Assembly (NCBI GenBank): GCA_947165085.1
Contig: CAMUZA010000006.1
Span: forward strand, 1 to 63,187
Direction of reading: 5' to 3'
DNA from: an uncultured Clostridia bacterium
GTDB lineage: Bacteria > Bacillota > Clostridia > Oscillospirales > Oscillospiraceae
Length of the DNA: 63,187 nucleotides
Position numbers and translations under genes: made by a program. A model generated the notes under the pieces. It was not told the origin of the DNA. It ran no database searches and was given only the letters and a program-made list of their open reading frames with translations. Below are positions 6,875-14,971 of the stretch, one piece after another. The stretch's first letter is position 1, and each line of letters begins with the position of its first letter.

Positions 6875-8932
6875 TTATTTCGCGGTCGCGGACGCGGCAG
6901 CGCTGCCATTGACCAGCAGCGTGTAGGTCTGTCCGCTGAGAAGATCGGCAGAGGTGAAGAAAACGTAGCTTGCCTGACGGATCGCGGCCGCTGTGTAAAG
7001 CGTTTTCCCGCTCGCGTCCTGCACAGTGATCGTGCTGCCGGCAGGGATAGAAACGCCGCCCTGCCCGGGCTGACCGGGATTCCAGCCTCCGCCGGGTCCT
7101 CCTCCCCCGGGACCGCCGGGGCCTCCCGGAGCTCCGTGACCGCCGCCCGCGCCGAAGCTCAAATAGTGCTGCGTTGCGCTGTTCGGCGTCTGTGCCATCC
7201 CGCCGCTGCCGACAGCCAGTACCGTGCCGCCGGTGAGCGTGAGTTTTCCGTCGCAGTCCAGGGGCGCATTGTCGTTTTGGGAGGAAGAGAACACGGTAAC
7301 GACGCCTCCAGCCAGCGTCAAGCTGCCGTTGGAGTCTATGCCATCGCCGTTCTCAGCATCGACATAGAGCGTGCCACCGTATATATTCAGTGAGAAGCCG
7401 TAGCCGGTCAGATCACTGTTTGCCGCATTCATGCCGTCGTCCGTCGCGTGGACGGTGATATTGCCGGAATAGACGTTGAGCGTTGCGGCTTCGATTCCCT
7501 CGTTGCTCTTCACAATGTTGATCATGGGACCATCCGCACCTTCTTGCCCGATGTTGAGCACCAGATCGCTCTTTATGCCGTCGTCAACCGCGCTGATCGT
7601 GATATTGCCGCTGAGAACGTTCAGTTCCTGATCGGATTTCAGACCGTCATTGGCGTTGGCGGTGATGTTCAGCGTCAACTCCTTTACGGTGAGCCAAGCC
7701 TCACCCTCGCTCTCGGTCGTCGCGCCGCCTTTAACGCCGTTCTTGCCGTTGGCGATCACGTTGATCGTGCCAGTGCCGCAGATGGTGACCTGCGAGCCGT
7801 CCTTGCACTTAATGACCGCATTTTCGGCATTGGCGTTGTCCGGATAGGTTTCATCGTTGTTCTGCTCGCTGTCGATCAGCGTGTTTTCCGTACCTGCAGC
7901 CGCCACGATAGTGACTGCCGTACTCTTATTGCACGCGATCGGCGCGGTATCGGTGGACGTCAGAGTCAGGTTATTGAGGATCAGCGTCACGCCGGTGGTA
8001 CCCTTTTTGACGGTGATAGAGCCGTCCCGGCAGACGCCGCTGACAGAATAGGTTCCTGCGCCGTTGATCGACAGTGCGGTGCCGACGATCTTGTACGCGG
8101 TGTCTGTGTTGCCGCTGACCGTGATCTCGTCATTGTAGAACGTGAAGTACGTTACATCGGAGACAGGTTCCGTGGGCTCCGTCGGCTCCGTCGGAGGTTC
8201 CGTCGGTTCGGTCGCGGGTTCCGTCGGTTCGGTCGCAGGTTCCGTCGGTTCGGTCGCAGGTTCCGTCGGTTCGGTCGCAGGTTCCGTCGGTGCAGTCGTC
8301 GGTTCCTGCGGCTCGAACGGTTCAATATCGTCCGCCCGATAGAGGAAGGTCACGGTCTCAGCTCTGGTAACGGTCTTGTACGGAGAGAAGATCGTTGCAG
8401 AGGTACCCTTTGTGACGCCGTTTTCGACCGCCCAAAGCACAGCGGCGCAGAAATAGTCGCCTGCCGCAACATCCGTGAACGGGATCGCGCCTTCGAGGTC
8501 AACATCGGGAGCACCCGCAGCTCTGTAAAGGAAGGTCACGACCTGCGCGCGTGTACAGAAATCGTTCGGACTGAAGGATGTCGCCGAGGTGCCGGACGTG
8601 ATCCCGTTCTCCACCGCCCAGAGGACAGCGTCGTAATAGTACGCGCTTTTGCTGACGTCGGTGAAGTCGCAATTTGCGAGCGTCGGCGCGGGACTGCCTG
8701 CCGCGCGCCAGAGGAAGGTGACGATCTGCGCGCGGGTGCAGGAATCGTTCGGGCTGAAGGTCGTCGCGGAGGTGCCGACGGTCACCTCGTTCTCCACCGC
8801 CCACTGCACCGCGTCATAGTAATAGGCGTCCCCGCTGACGTCAGAGAACCCGCTCGCTGCAGCAAACGCCGTCGCGGCGAGGGAGATCGTCAGGCACAGG
8901 CAGGTAATGATGGCGAGTATTCTGCGTTTCAT
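6875..8932 (-). CDS. SLH-anchored Cthe_2159-type carbohydrate-binding surface protein
   Basis: 685 residues. Signal peptide (cleavage probably near AFA-AAS, residue 24), then three SLH domains (about 28-75, 88-135, 150-200; each with an F(S/T)DV start and a TRAQxVTFL(W/Y)RA end) that should bind the pyruvylated secondary cell-wall polymer. A threonine/proline/glutamate linker of 7-residue repeats follows (about 210-250), then a long parallel beta-helix of the Cthe_2159 family (about 255-600, with repeated DDGI/NGxDGxDSNG turns), a Gly/Pro-rich stretch and a C-terminal beta domain. Cthe_2159 of Clostridium thermocellum binds acidic polysaccharides and calcium, so binding of polyanions at the cell surface is likely here. 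Last gene of the VTC/DUF4956/MBL unit; a pyruvyl transferase for SLH ligands exists at 36971-38062. Confidence 0.9.
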   Translation of the reverse strand: MKRRILAIITCLCLTISLAATAFAAASGFSDVSGDAYYYDAVQWAVENEVTVGTSATTFSPNDSCTRAQIVTFLWRAAGSPAPTLANCDFTDVSKSAYYYDAVLWAVENGITSGTSATSFSPNDFCTRAQVVTFLYRAAGAPDVDLEGAIPFTDVAAGDYFCAAVLWAVENGVTKGTSATIFSPYKTVTRAETVTFLYRADDIEPFEPQEPTTAPTEPATEPTEPATEPTEPATEPTEPATEPTEPPTEPTEPTEPVSDVTYFTFYNDEITVSGNTDTAYKIVGTALSINGAGTYSVSGVCRDGSITVKKGTTGVTLILNNLTLTSTDTAPIACNKSTAVTIVAAAGTENTLIDSEQNNDETYPDNANAENAVIKCKDGSQVTICGTGTINVIANGKNGVKGGATTESEGEAWLTVKELTLNITANANDGLKSDQELNVLSGNITISAVDDGIKSDLVLNIGQEGADGPMINIVKSNEGIEAATLNVYSGNITVHATDDGMNAANSDLTGYGFSLNIYGGTLYVDAENGDGIDSNGSLTLAGGVVTVFSSSQNDNAPLDCDGKLTLTGGTVLAVGSGGMAQTPNSATQHYLSFGAGGGHGAPGGPGGPGGGGPGGGWNPGQPGQGGVSIPAGSTITVQDASGKTLYTAAAIRQASYVFFTSADLLSGQTYTLLVNGSAAASATAK
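8196..8300 (-). repeat. 21-base tandem repeat encoding the EPATEPT linker
   Basis: Four near-identical 21-base units with starts at 8196, 8217, 8238 and 8259 plus a partial fifth, in frame with the SLH gene. Each unit encodes seven residues of a Thr/Pro/Glu linker. Copy number is likely to vary between strains. Confidence 0.9.
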
Positions 8933-8938
8933 ATTGGT

Positions 8939-9778
8939 TCACTCCTCCAATTTTAGATTTATTCCGTCGCTGTACAGGGTAACCGCGTCGTTTCGTGTAA
9001 GCAGAACGCAGATTCCTGCGTTCTTGAGCGTCTCGACGACCGCTTCGCTCTCCGGCTCTTCGTCGGAGGACGTAATGATCGCGTAGGTCGGCTGCGTCGA
9101 GGCAAGCAGATCGTCCAGCAGCGGCTCGTCCTTGCCGTGGTGCGGGATCTTCAGAACGTCGAAGTTCGTCGTATTCGTGTCAAGGAACTCCTTTAACCGC
9201 TCCGTCTGCGCATCGCCGGTGAACAGAAAACGGTTTTCCCCGTTCGTGACGGAAACGATCAGCGAGGAATTGTTGCTGCTGTCCTCGTCATATTCCGTCC
9301 GCCGCGGCGGATCGACGGAATAGGAAACGCCACCGAGCGTGAATTCATAGCGCTCACGAACGGTAACCGGTTCGATCCCGGCGGCGGAAAGCGCGTTGAC
9401 GTAGTTCTCGTATTCCTCACTGTCCTTCGGGCAGTTGCTCTGCAGCACTGTGCCGACCGGGATTTCCTTCAGCACTTTCGCCGCACCTCCGACGTGATCC
9501 TTGTCAAAGTGCGTAACAATCAGATAGCTAAGCCGTTCGACGCCCATATCCGCGAGATAGGACAGGATCGTCTTGCCGAAGCCCTTCTCGCCGGCATCGA
9601 TCAGAACGGCGCCGTTTCCCGTCGTCAGCAGGATCGCATCCGCCTTTCCGGCCTTGAAGAAATGGACTGCCATTTCTGCCGGGCCTTCGTTTTCCGACGC
9701 ATGTTCCGTGCCGGAAAACCCACAGCCGGTCAGAACGAGCGCGGCAGCAAGCAGGATTGCCGCGAGTCTGCCGCGCAT
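8939..9778 (-). CDS. Metallo-beta-lactamase-fold lipoprotein (ComEC/Rec2 C-terminal type)
   Basis: 279 residues with a lipoprotein signal (LAAALVLTGCG, acylated Cys at about 19) and an MBL-fold hydrolase domain: THFDKDHVGGA (about 88-98), FTGDAQTERL (about 195), and KIPHHGKDEP (about 216). The motif pattern is that of the extracellular nuclease-like C-terminal domain of ComEC, here as a separate, membrane-tethered exported protein. The substrate could be DNA, a phosphodiester or a polyphosphate. It sits between DUF4956 (1-base gap) and the SLH gene (6-base gap) in one transcription unit. Which substrate it uses cannot be told from sequence. Confidence 0.87.
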   Translation of the reverse strand: MRGRLAAILLAAALVLTGCGFSGTEHASENEGPAEMAVHFFKAGKADAILLTTGNGAVLIDAGEKGFGKTILSYLADMGVERLSYLIVTHFDKDHVGGAAKVLKEIPVGTVLQSNCPKDSEEYENYVNALSAAGIEPVTVRERYEFTLGGVSYSVDPPRRTEYDEDSSNNSSLIVSVTNGENRFLFTGDAQTERLKEFLDTNTTNFDVLKIPHHGKDEPLLDDLLASTQPTYAIITSSDEEPESEAVVETLKNAGICVLLTRNDAVTLYSDGINLKLEE

Positions 9779-9779
9779 A

Positions 9780-10445
9780 TCACAGCGCCTCCTTCGTCAC
9801 GGGCTTGCCGCAGACGATATTAAGATTGCCGTTGCGCGTGCGCAGGTCGTCGAGGAACGCCTTGGTCGCGTGCGTATCGCGCAGCACGACCTTGTAGCAC
9901 AGCTCGTAGAGCGTACCCATATTTGTCGTCTTAACGCGCTCCAGCTCGGAAAAGCGGGTGTACTTTTCAAACAGATCGTCGAACAGGCCGTCGTAGTTCA
10001 GTCCTTCGGGGATCGTGATTTTAAGCTCGCGCTCGTCCGCCGCGCCTGCGCCGAAGCCGGTCACGCTCAAGAGGAGCCACGCCGCTGCGATGATGACGAA
10101 AAACACCGCCGCGATCGCCACATAGCCCATGCCGGTCGCAAGACCGATCGCAGTCGCAAGGAAGACCAGACCGATCTCCTTCGCGCTGCCGGGCGCGCTG
10201 CGGAAGCGGATCAAGCCGAACGCGCCTGCGACCGCCACGCCTGCGCCGATGTTTCCGTTGACCATCATAATGACGAGCTGTACCAGCGCGGGCAGCACTG
10301 CAAGTGTCAGAACGAAGCTCTTGGAATACTTGGACTTGAACATACCCAGCGCAGCCGTGCCGAGTCCGAGCAGCAGCGAGACCGCCGTGCAAATGAAGAA
10401 TGCAGCTGCGGTGATTTCCGTTCCTGTAATGATCGAGTTAAGCAC
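9780..10445 (-). CDS. DUF4956 membrane protein
   Basis: 221 residues: four hydrophobic segments in the first 135 residues, a conserved loop GAFGLIRFRSAPGSAKEIG (about 75-93), then a cytoplasmic domain ending at 221. This is the DUF4956 family, whose function is unknown; the charged FGLIRFR-S-PG motif between membrane segments 2-3 is its hallmark. The 5' end overlaps the VTC-domain gene by 8 bases, indicating translational coupling. Known genome neighbourhoods pair VTC-domain proteins with DUF4956 and CotH or carbohydrate-binding proteins, so it is probably a membrane partner of the polymerase. Confidence 0.9.
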   Translation of the reverse strand: MLNSIITGTEITAAAFFICTAVSLLLGLGTAALGMFKSKYSKSFVLTLAVLPALVQLVIMMVNGNIGAGVAVAGAFGLIRFRSAPGSAKEIGLVFLATAIGLATGMGYVAIAAVFFVIIAAAWLLLSVTGFGAGAADERELKITIPEGLNYDGLFDDLFEKYTRFSELERVKTTNMGTLYELCYKVVLRDTHATKAFLDDLRTRNGNLNIVCGKPVTKEAL

Positions 10446-11169
10446 TGCGAACGACCTCCTTTTGGCACACGGCGGGCTTTCCGCCGAGCACGAATTGTTG
10501 ATAATACGTTCCGTATTTGGAAAACCGCGTTGAGAAAATGCGGTTCTCGGAGAGGAGCTTTGACAGCCACAGCGGTGCTGCGCCGGGAATTTTGATCTCC
10601 ATCAGAATCAGATCATCCGGCAGGAGCGGCACGCCGTGATCGCCGAAACACAGGTCGACGTCGTTTTCTCTGGCGCGAAGCGCGGTATCGAAGGTAATCC
10701 GCAGCTCCCCGCCGTCTGCCGCGGCGAACGCCTCACGGTCGTAGGCGATCATCACCTTCGGCTCCGGACGGTAGATCCGCAGGAACCAGTCGATCTCTCT
10801 GCCGATCTGGCTGCCGTCGCTTGCTGCCGTACCTCCCAGCCATGCAGCGGCCCGCTGCATCGGCATCGTGACGCGGCGCTTATAGACCACGCCGTCGTAC
10901 TTTTTCTTGATCTCGACGAACACGTTGTCCCGAGCGCCGGGAACGCCGTAGCTGCGCAGCCGCAGCTTTTCCTTATACACCGGCTTTTCCAGCGACGCAC
11001 GGATCAGATCGTAGTTTACCGTGTCGTAATAGATGTTGCTGATCGAATAGCGCGGATGCGCATCCGGCTTCATATATGCCGCCATTCCAAGCCGCATGGC
11101 AAGGTACTGTGTTTTGGTCAGAAGATACTTTTCTTCATACCGCTTGAAGCAGCTTTGCAGTTCGCTCAT
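10438..11169 (-). CDS. VTC-domain polyphosphate polymerase-like protein
   Basis: 243 residues covering a single VTC domain, the tunnel-fold catalytic domain of yeast Vtc4. Visible family features are FKRYEEKYLLT (about 8-18), the SISNIYYDT strand, KLRLRSYG (basic residues lining the tunnel), FVEIKKKYDGVVYKRR (about 105-120), and the ILMEIKIPG strand near the C-terminus with its Glu. In yeast the enzyme makes polyphosphate from ATP; the bacterial versions are annotated by homology only. It lacks a membrane segment, so membrane coupling would come from DUF4956, which overlaps it. The gene leads the four-gene leftward unit and is preceded by a repeat-carrying promoter (11216-11282). Confidence 0.9.
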   Translation of the reverse strand: MSELQSCFKRYEEKYLLTKTQYLAMRLGMAAYMKPDAHPRYSISNIYYDTVNYDLIRASLEKPVYKEKLRLRSYGVPGARDNVFVEIKKKYDGVVYKRRVTMPMQRAAAWLGGTAASDGSQIGREIDWFLRIYRPEPKVMIAYDREAFAAADGGELRITFDTALRARENDVDLCFGDHGVPLLPDDLILMEIKIPGAAPLWLSKLLSENRIFSTRFSKYGTYYQQFVLGGKPAVCQKEVVRSA

Positions 11170-11215
11170 GTCGTCTGCCTCCTTTCCGGCGAGGACGCTT
11201 GCCTCATCTGCTCAC

Positions 11216-11282
11216 ATCATAGCAGACGGCGACGCCGGAAATCTCCGAGAAAGAGCGGCGAAATTTACGAAAAACGCACGAA
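11216..11282 (-). promoter_or_regulatory. Promoter of the VTC operon with 11-base direct repeats
   Basis: Minus strand: extended -10 TGCTATGAT (-10 hexamer 11221-11216) with no good -35 (AGATTT). Two abutting 11-base units, TTCGTGCGTTT (11282-11272) and TTCGTAAATTT (11271-11261), lie 39 bases upstream of the -10, and a related unit CTCGGAGATTT follows two units later. The same layout occurs at 13486-13551. OmpR/PhoB-type regulators bind such 11-base-spaced repeats, and the gene next door encodes one. The assignment to that regulator is inferred. Confidence 0.55.
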
Positions 11283-11286
11283 GCGC

Positions 11287-11353
11287 TTCGTAAGGATTGC
11301 GGCAGTTTTCGCCCTCTAAACGCATTGATTTTGCGGTTTTCGGCTGATATAAT
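11287..11353 (+). promoter_or_regulatory. Promoter of the two-component system, with possible repeat box
   Basis: TTGATT (11325-11330), 17-base spacer, TATAAT (11348-11353), 31 bases before the ATG at 11385. Upstream, TTCGTAAGGAT and TGCGGCAGTTT (11287-11308) are 11-base units in the same position relative to the -10 (39 bases) as the repeats of the other two promoters, though less conserved. The first overlaps a perfect 14-base palindrome (acgaagcgcttcgt, 11278-11291) shared with the divergent VTC promoter. Core promoter is solid; the boxes are tentative. Confidence 0.65.
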
Positions 11354-11384
11354 AAAGAAAACAGTGAAAGCGAGGAATATCGCG

Positions 11385-12086
11385 ATGCCAAACGAACGCA
11401 AACGGATCTACGTCGCCGACGATGACGATAACATCCGCCAGATCGTCAAGACCTTCCTGTCCAGCGACGGCTATACGGTCGAGGACTTCCCGACCGGCGA
11501 TCTTCTGCTGGAGCGGTTCCGGCAGGAGTCATGCGACCTGGCGATCCTTGACGTGATGATGCCCGGCTCGGACGGCTTTACGGTCTGCACGGAACTGCGG
11601 AAGCTCAGCACGGTGCCGATCATTATGCTGACAGCCCGCGATTCGGAAAACGATTACGCTATGGGTCTCGGTCTCGGCAGCGACGACTATATCACCAAGC
11701 CCTTCTCCGCGATGGCGCTGCTGATGCGGGTACGCGCCATCTTCCGCCGGATCGACTTTGAAAGCCGGAAGCACGAGGCGCCCGCTGCGGCTGCCGTTTC
11801 TGTCGGCAAGCTGACGCTGGACGAGGATCGGCGGCATATTCTGAGCGGCGGCGCACCCCTCGCCCTCACGCCGACGGAATATGAGGTATTAAAGTATCTG
11901 ATGCTCCGTGCAGATCAGGCGGTCTCCCGCGAGGAGCTTCTCAATTCCGTCTGGGGCTTCGAGGCAGTCGTGGAAACGAGAGCAACGGACGACACGGTGC
12001 GCAGGCTGCGTCAGAAGCTGGAGGGCTGCGGCGTCAATATTGCCGCCGTCTGGGGCTACGGTTTCCGCCTGGAGGAGATCAAATGA
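11385..12086 (+). CDS. OmpR/PhoB-family response regulator
   Basis: 233 residues: receiver domain with the acidic pocket DDDD (12-15), phospho-acceptor Asp56 (LAILDVMMP), the TAR motif and the conserved Lys in YITKPF, followed by a winged-helix DNA-binding domain (about 133-230; LTPTEYEVLKYL, VVETRATDDTVRRLRQK). The start is placed at 11385, with GAGGA 10 bases upstream. The stop overlaps the kinase start (ATGA). It sits between two promoters carrying matching direct repeats and is the obvious candidate to control the VTC operon and the lipoprotein gene at 13587. Confidence 0.95.
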   Translation: MPNERKRIYVADDDDNIRQIVKTFLSSDGYTVEDFPTGDLLLERFRQESCDLAILDVMMPGSDGFTVCTELRKLSTVPIIMLTARDSENDYAMGLGLGSDDYITKPFSAMALLMRVRAIFRRIDFESRKHEAPAAAAVSVGKLTLDEDRRHILSGGAPLALTPTEYEVLKYLMLRADQAVSREELLNSVWGFEAVVETRATDDTVRRLRQKLEGCGVNIAAVWGYGFRLEEIK

Positions 12087-13438
12087 AAAAGCAGCGACAT
12101 ATCCGGACTCGTCTGCTGGCGACGATGATCGGTCTGCCTTGCGCGATCCTGCTGGCAGTCATGCTGGTATTCAATATCGCCGTGCAGAGCTATATCCGCT
12201 CCAGCGTTTCCAGGCAGCTCAATTCGGTGACGCAGAGCGTATCGGATGATCGGCGTATGGACGGACACGGGCCGAAGGAGGGCGAGCCCTTTTGGGGCAG
12301 ATCTGCTCGCGTGCGCGGCGTGGAATACAGCGCGGCGGTGCGGTCCGGTCAGAACGCTCTTGTCGCCGTGCTGCACGGCGACAGGGCCGTCGCAGAAGAA
12401 CTGGCAGATTATGTTCGCGCGAACGGTCTGACCGTCGGCACGAAGTACAAGGTCCTGTCTACGGACAGCGGCACCTATACGGTCAGTTTAATTGAGGACC
12501 CCGTGCAGGCAGAAAACCGTCTGCTCGTATATGCCGACGTGACTGCGATCACCGGCTTCACGCTTCGCGTCAACCTCATTCTTTTGGTCGTCATTCTTGC
12601 GGCAGTCGCGGTCTCCGTTCTTTTGAGCCGCCGCTTTGCAAAGTCCTTTGCAAAGCCGGTGCAAACGCTTTCCGATTTCGCCGCGGACATTGGCAGCGGA
12701 GAGCTGGAGCAGCGGGAACTGGATTTCCGCGATATGGAGTTCCGGCAGCTCGCAGAGTCGATGAACCGTATGGTCGAGGAATTGAAACAAGCCAAGCAGA
12801 AGCAGGAGACCTTCTTTCAAAACGTCTCCCATGAGCTTCGAACGCCGCTCACCTCCATTCGCGGAAATGCGGAGGGCATTCTCTGCGACCTGATCGAGCC
12901 GAAGGCGGCGGGGCAGGTCATTCTCTCGGAGGCGGACAGGCTCGGCGGGATGGTGGAGGATATCCTCTACCTCTCTCGTATGGGAAAAGGGAGACCGGAG
13001 GGCACCGTTGAGCCGGTCGATCTGCGGGAAGTTCTGTCGCTCTGCGTTTCCGAACAGCACGCAGAGGCGAACAAAAAGGGACTGACCTTCTCATTCGACT
13101 TTGACGAAGCGCCCTGTATGCTGCCGATGCGGGAGCAGGACGCGCAGCGAATGTTCGGCAATCTGATCTCCAATGCACTGCGCTACGCGAAGAAAGAAAT
13201 CCGGCTGTTCTGCCGCGGCAGCGGTGATGCAATCACTGTCCGCGTCGCAGACGACGGCTCCGGCATCGCGGAGGAAGACCTGCCGCACGTCTTTGAACGG
13301 TTCTATAAAGGAAAAGACGGAAAGCACGGCATCGGGCTCGCAATCGCGCAGTCCGTCGCGGAGACGTATCACGGCACGCTGCGCGCCCGGAACGAGAACG
13401 GCGCGGTCTTTGAAGCGGTTTTCCCCATTGGCGGATAG
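12083..13438 (+). CDS. Membrane sensor histidine kinase
   Basis: 451 residues: TM1 (about 11-35), a short extracytoplasmic sensor (about 36-160), TM2 (about 161-183), HAMP (about 185-240), His phosphorylation motif FQNVSHELRTPL (His250), N-box FGNLISNALRY, G1 DDGSGI, F-box FERFYKG and G2 GIGLAIA. The extracellular part is small and has no recognised ligand-binding fold. It overlaps the response regulator gene by 4 bases and is its partner. A terminator follows at 13456. Confidence 0.95.
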   Translation: MKKQRHIRTRLLATMIGLPCAILLAVMLVFNIAVQSYIRSSVSRQLNSVTQSVSDDRRMDGHGPKEGEPFWGRSARVRGVEYSAAVRSGQNALVAVLHGDRAVAEELADYVRANGLTVGTKYKVLSTDSGTYTVSLIEDPVQAENRLLVYADVTAITGFTLRVNLILLVVILAAVAVSVLLSRRFAKSFAKPVQTLSDFAADIGSGELEQRELDFRDMEFRQLAESMNRMVEELKQAKQKQETFFQNVSHELRTPLTSIRGNAEGILCDLIEPKAAGQVILSEADRLGGMVEDILYLSRMGKGRPEGTVEPVDLREVLSLCVSEQHAEANKKGLTFSFDFDEAPCMLPMREQDAQRMFGNLISNALRYAKKEIRLFCRGSGDAITVRVADDGSGIAEEDLPHVFERFYKGKDGKHGIGLAIAQSVAETYHGTLRARNENGAVFEAVFPIGG

Positions 13439-13455
13439 GGGCATATAGATATAGA

Positions 13456-13487
13456 AAGAACGCTGACCGTGCGGTCGGCGTTCTTTT
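13456..13487 (+). terminator. Terminator after the two-component system
   Basis: Hairpin aagaacgctgacc / ggtcggcgttctt with a GTGC loop and a T4 tail. It ends where the repeat-bearing promoter of the next gene begins. Confidence 0.8.
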
Positions 13488-13551
13488 CGTATATTCTGCG
13501 TGTTTTCTGCCGTAGCTTTTCGGAGATTCCTTCACCGCCGCGTGCTACAAT
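13486..13551 (+). promoter_or_regulatory. Promoter of the Cthe_2159 lipoprotein with 11-base direct repeats
   Basis: Extended -10 TGCTACAAT (hexamer 13546-13551), poor -35 (gagatt). Two 11-base units, TTCGTATATTC (13486-13496) and TGCGTGTTTTC (13497-13507), lie 38 bases upstream of the -10. The intervening segment shares GCCG and TCGGAGATT in the same register with the VTC operon promoter. A promoter with no -35 and upstream direct repeats suggests activation by the neighbouring OmpR-type regulator. Confidence 0.55.
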
Positions 13552-13586
13552 GATACCGGAAACAAAAATGAACGGAGGTAATCACC

Positions 13587-14861
13587 ATGAAAAACCTGAA
13601 GCATCTTTCAATCATTCTTATTGTCGCAGTCCTTGCGTCGGCGCTGCTCCTGTCTGCCTGCGGGATCATCGGGCAGTCGGCAAGCGCGGACAATACGGCG
13701 TCGACTCTTTCAAGCGGCACTTCTTCGGTCGCTGCCGGCGAAGCCTACGAGGCAGCGTTTTCCGACCGCGATCTCTCCGGCGAATACGATTCCGACGGGA
13801 GTGTGACGATCTTGCTGAACGGAGCGAGCGCAACGGCAAGCTCCGCAGCCGTGCAGGTTTCCGGCGGCACCGTAACGATTACGGCGGGCGGCACGTACGT
13901 CCTGTCCGGTACGCTGGAAAACGGCAGCATCATCGTTAACGTCAGCAAGGACGACAAGGTCCAACTCGTCCTCGACGGCGCGACGATCCATTCGGAAATC
14001 TTCGCAGCGATCTACGTCGTACAGGCAGACAAGGTATTCGTCACGCTGGCGGACGCCTCGGTCAACACGCTTTCCAACGGCGGCAGCTACGTGCAGATCG
14101 ACGACAACGACGTGGACGCAGTCGTCTTTGCCAAGGACGACATCACCTTCAATGGCAGCGGCACGCTCCACATCACCGCCGAAGCCGGCAGCGGTATTGT
14201 CGGCAAGGACGAGGTGACGATCACCGCGGGCGTCTATGAGATCAGCGCGGCAAAACACGCGATCCGGGCAAAGGACAGTCTCGCGATTGCGGACGGCAGC
14301 TTCACGCTCACCGCGGCGGAGGACGGTCTGCACGCCGAGAACAGCGACGACGACACGCTCGGCAATATCTATCTTGCGGGCGGCAGCTTCGTCATCACCG
14401 TGGGCGACGATGCGATCCACGCCAACACCCTGCTGCAGATCGACGGCGGCGCCTTCCAAATTACCGCGGCGGAGGGGCTGGAAGCAACCTACATTCAGAT
14501 CAACGGCGGCGATATCCAGATCTCGGCTTCCGACGACGGCGTCAACGCCGCGTACAAGTCCACAAGCTATACGCCGACCTTTGAAATGAACAGCGGAACG
14601 CTGACCGTCGTGATGGGCGCGGGCGATACCGACGCCGTTGATTCCAACGGCAACATCGTCATCAACGGCGGCACGATCGACATAACCGGACAGTCCGCCT
14701 TCGATTACGATGGCACAGCCCAGTATAACGGCGGCACGATCATCGTCAACGGCCAGCAGATTGACTCCATCCCCAACCAGATGATGGGCGGCATGGGCGG
14801 CATGGGCGGCTCCGGCGACATGGGCGGCTCCGGCGGCATGGGCGGCGGACGGCGCCATTAA
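13587..14861 (+). CDS. Cthe_2159-type carbohydrate-binding lipoprotein
   Basis: 424 residues: lipoprotein signal (SALLLSACG, Cys about 26), a Ser/Thr/Ala-rich spacer, then a right-handed beta-helix of the Cthe_2159 family from about residue 60 to 390 (repeated ITA/GGxFxIT/DDGVNA turns), and a C-terminal Met/Gly-rich tail (GGMGGMGGSGDMGG). It is a membrane-anchored relative of the SLH-anchored protein at 6875-8932, so the module displays the same fold at two depths of the envelope. GGAGG precedes the ATG. It probably binds polyanionic polymers with calcium; enzymatic activity is not evident. Confidence 0.9.
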   Translation: MKNLKHLSIILIVAVLASALLLSACGIIGQSASADNTASTLSSGTSSVAAGEAYEAAFSDRDLSGEYDSDGSVTILLNGASATASSAAVQVSGGTVTITAGGTYVLSGTLENGSIIVNVSKDDKVQLVLDGATIHSEIFAAIYVVQADKVFVTLADASVNTLSNGGSYVQIDDNDVDAVVFAKDDITFNGSGTLHITAEAGSGIVGKDEVTITAGVYEISAAKHAIRAKDSLAIADGSFTLTAAEDGLHAENSDDDTLGNIYLAGGSFVITVGDDAIHANTLLQIDGGAFQITAAEGLEATYIQINGGDIQISASDDGVNAAYKSTSYTPTFEMNSGTLTVVMGAGDTDAVDSNGNIVINGGTIDITGQSAFDYDGTAQYNGGTIIVNGQQIDSIPNQMMGGMGGMGGSGDMGGSGGMGGGRRH

Positions 14862-14871
14862 CACCGGGGGA

Positions 14872-14948
14872 CGAAGATAGAGCTTTTCGCAGGCGTTCAC
14901 GAGCTCCTCGCGGCGGGACGCGATCTGCTCCGCAGTCTTCTTTCCCAT
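14872..14948 (-). pseudogene. TetR-family regulator, N-terminal stub
   Basis: The minus strand begins MGKKTAEQIASRREELVNAC and continues EKLY, the start of the TetR-family DNA-binding domain, with a GGGAGA site 6 bases before the ATG. After about 25 residues the homology ends at a junction near 14872; the frame then runs through the reverse of the lipoprotein gene. Its promoter and two operators are intact (14972-15020). The stub most likely results from a deletion that joined it to the 3' flank of the lipoprotein gene. Confidence 0.6.
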
Positions 14949-14971
14949 GTTCAATCTCCCGAAAACAAACC

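Noticed and set aside
8196-8300. Possible CRISPR array (regular 21-base units)
   Set aside because: The units abut with no spacers and are in frame with the SLH gene, encoding its EPATEPT linker.
7448-8956. Long plus-strand open frame (about 500 codons) opposite the SLH gene
   Set aside because: It is a low-complexity antisense shadow rich in Arg/Phe/Gly of a strongly supported gene; no ribosome site or family match.
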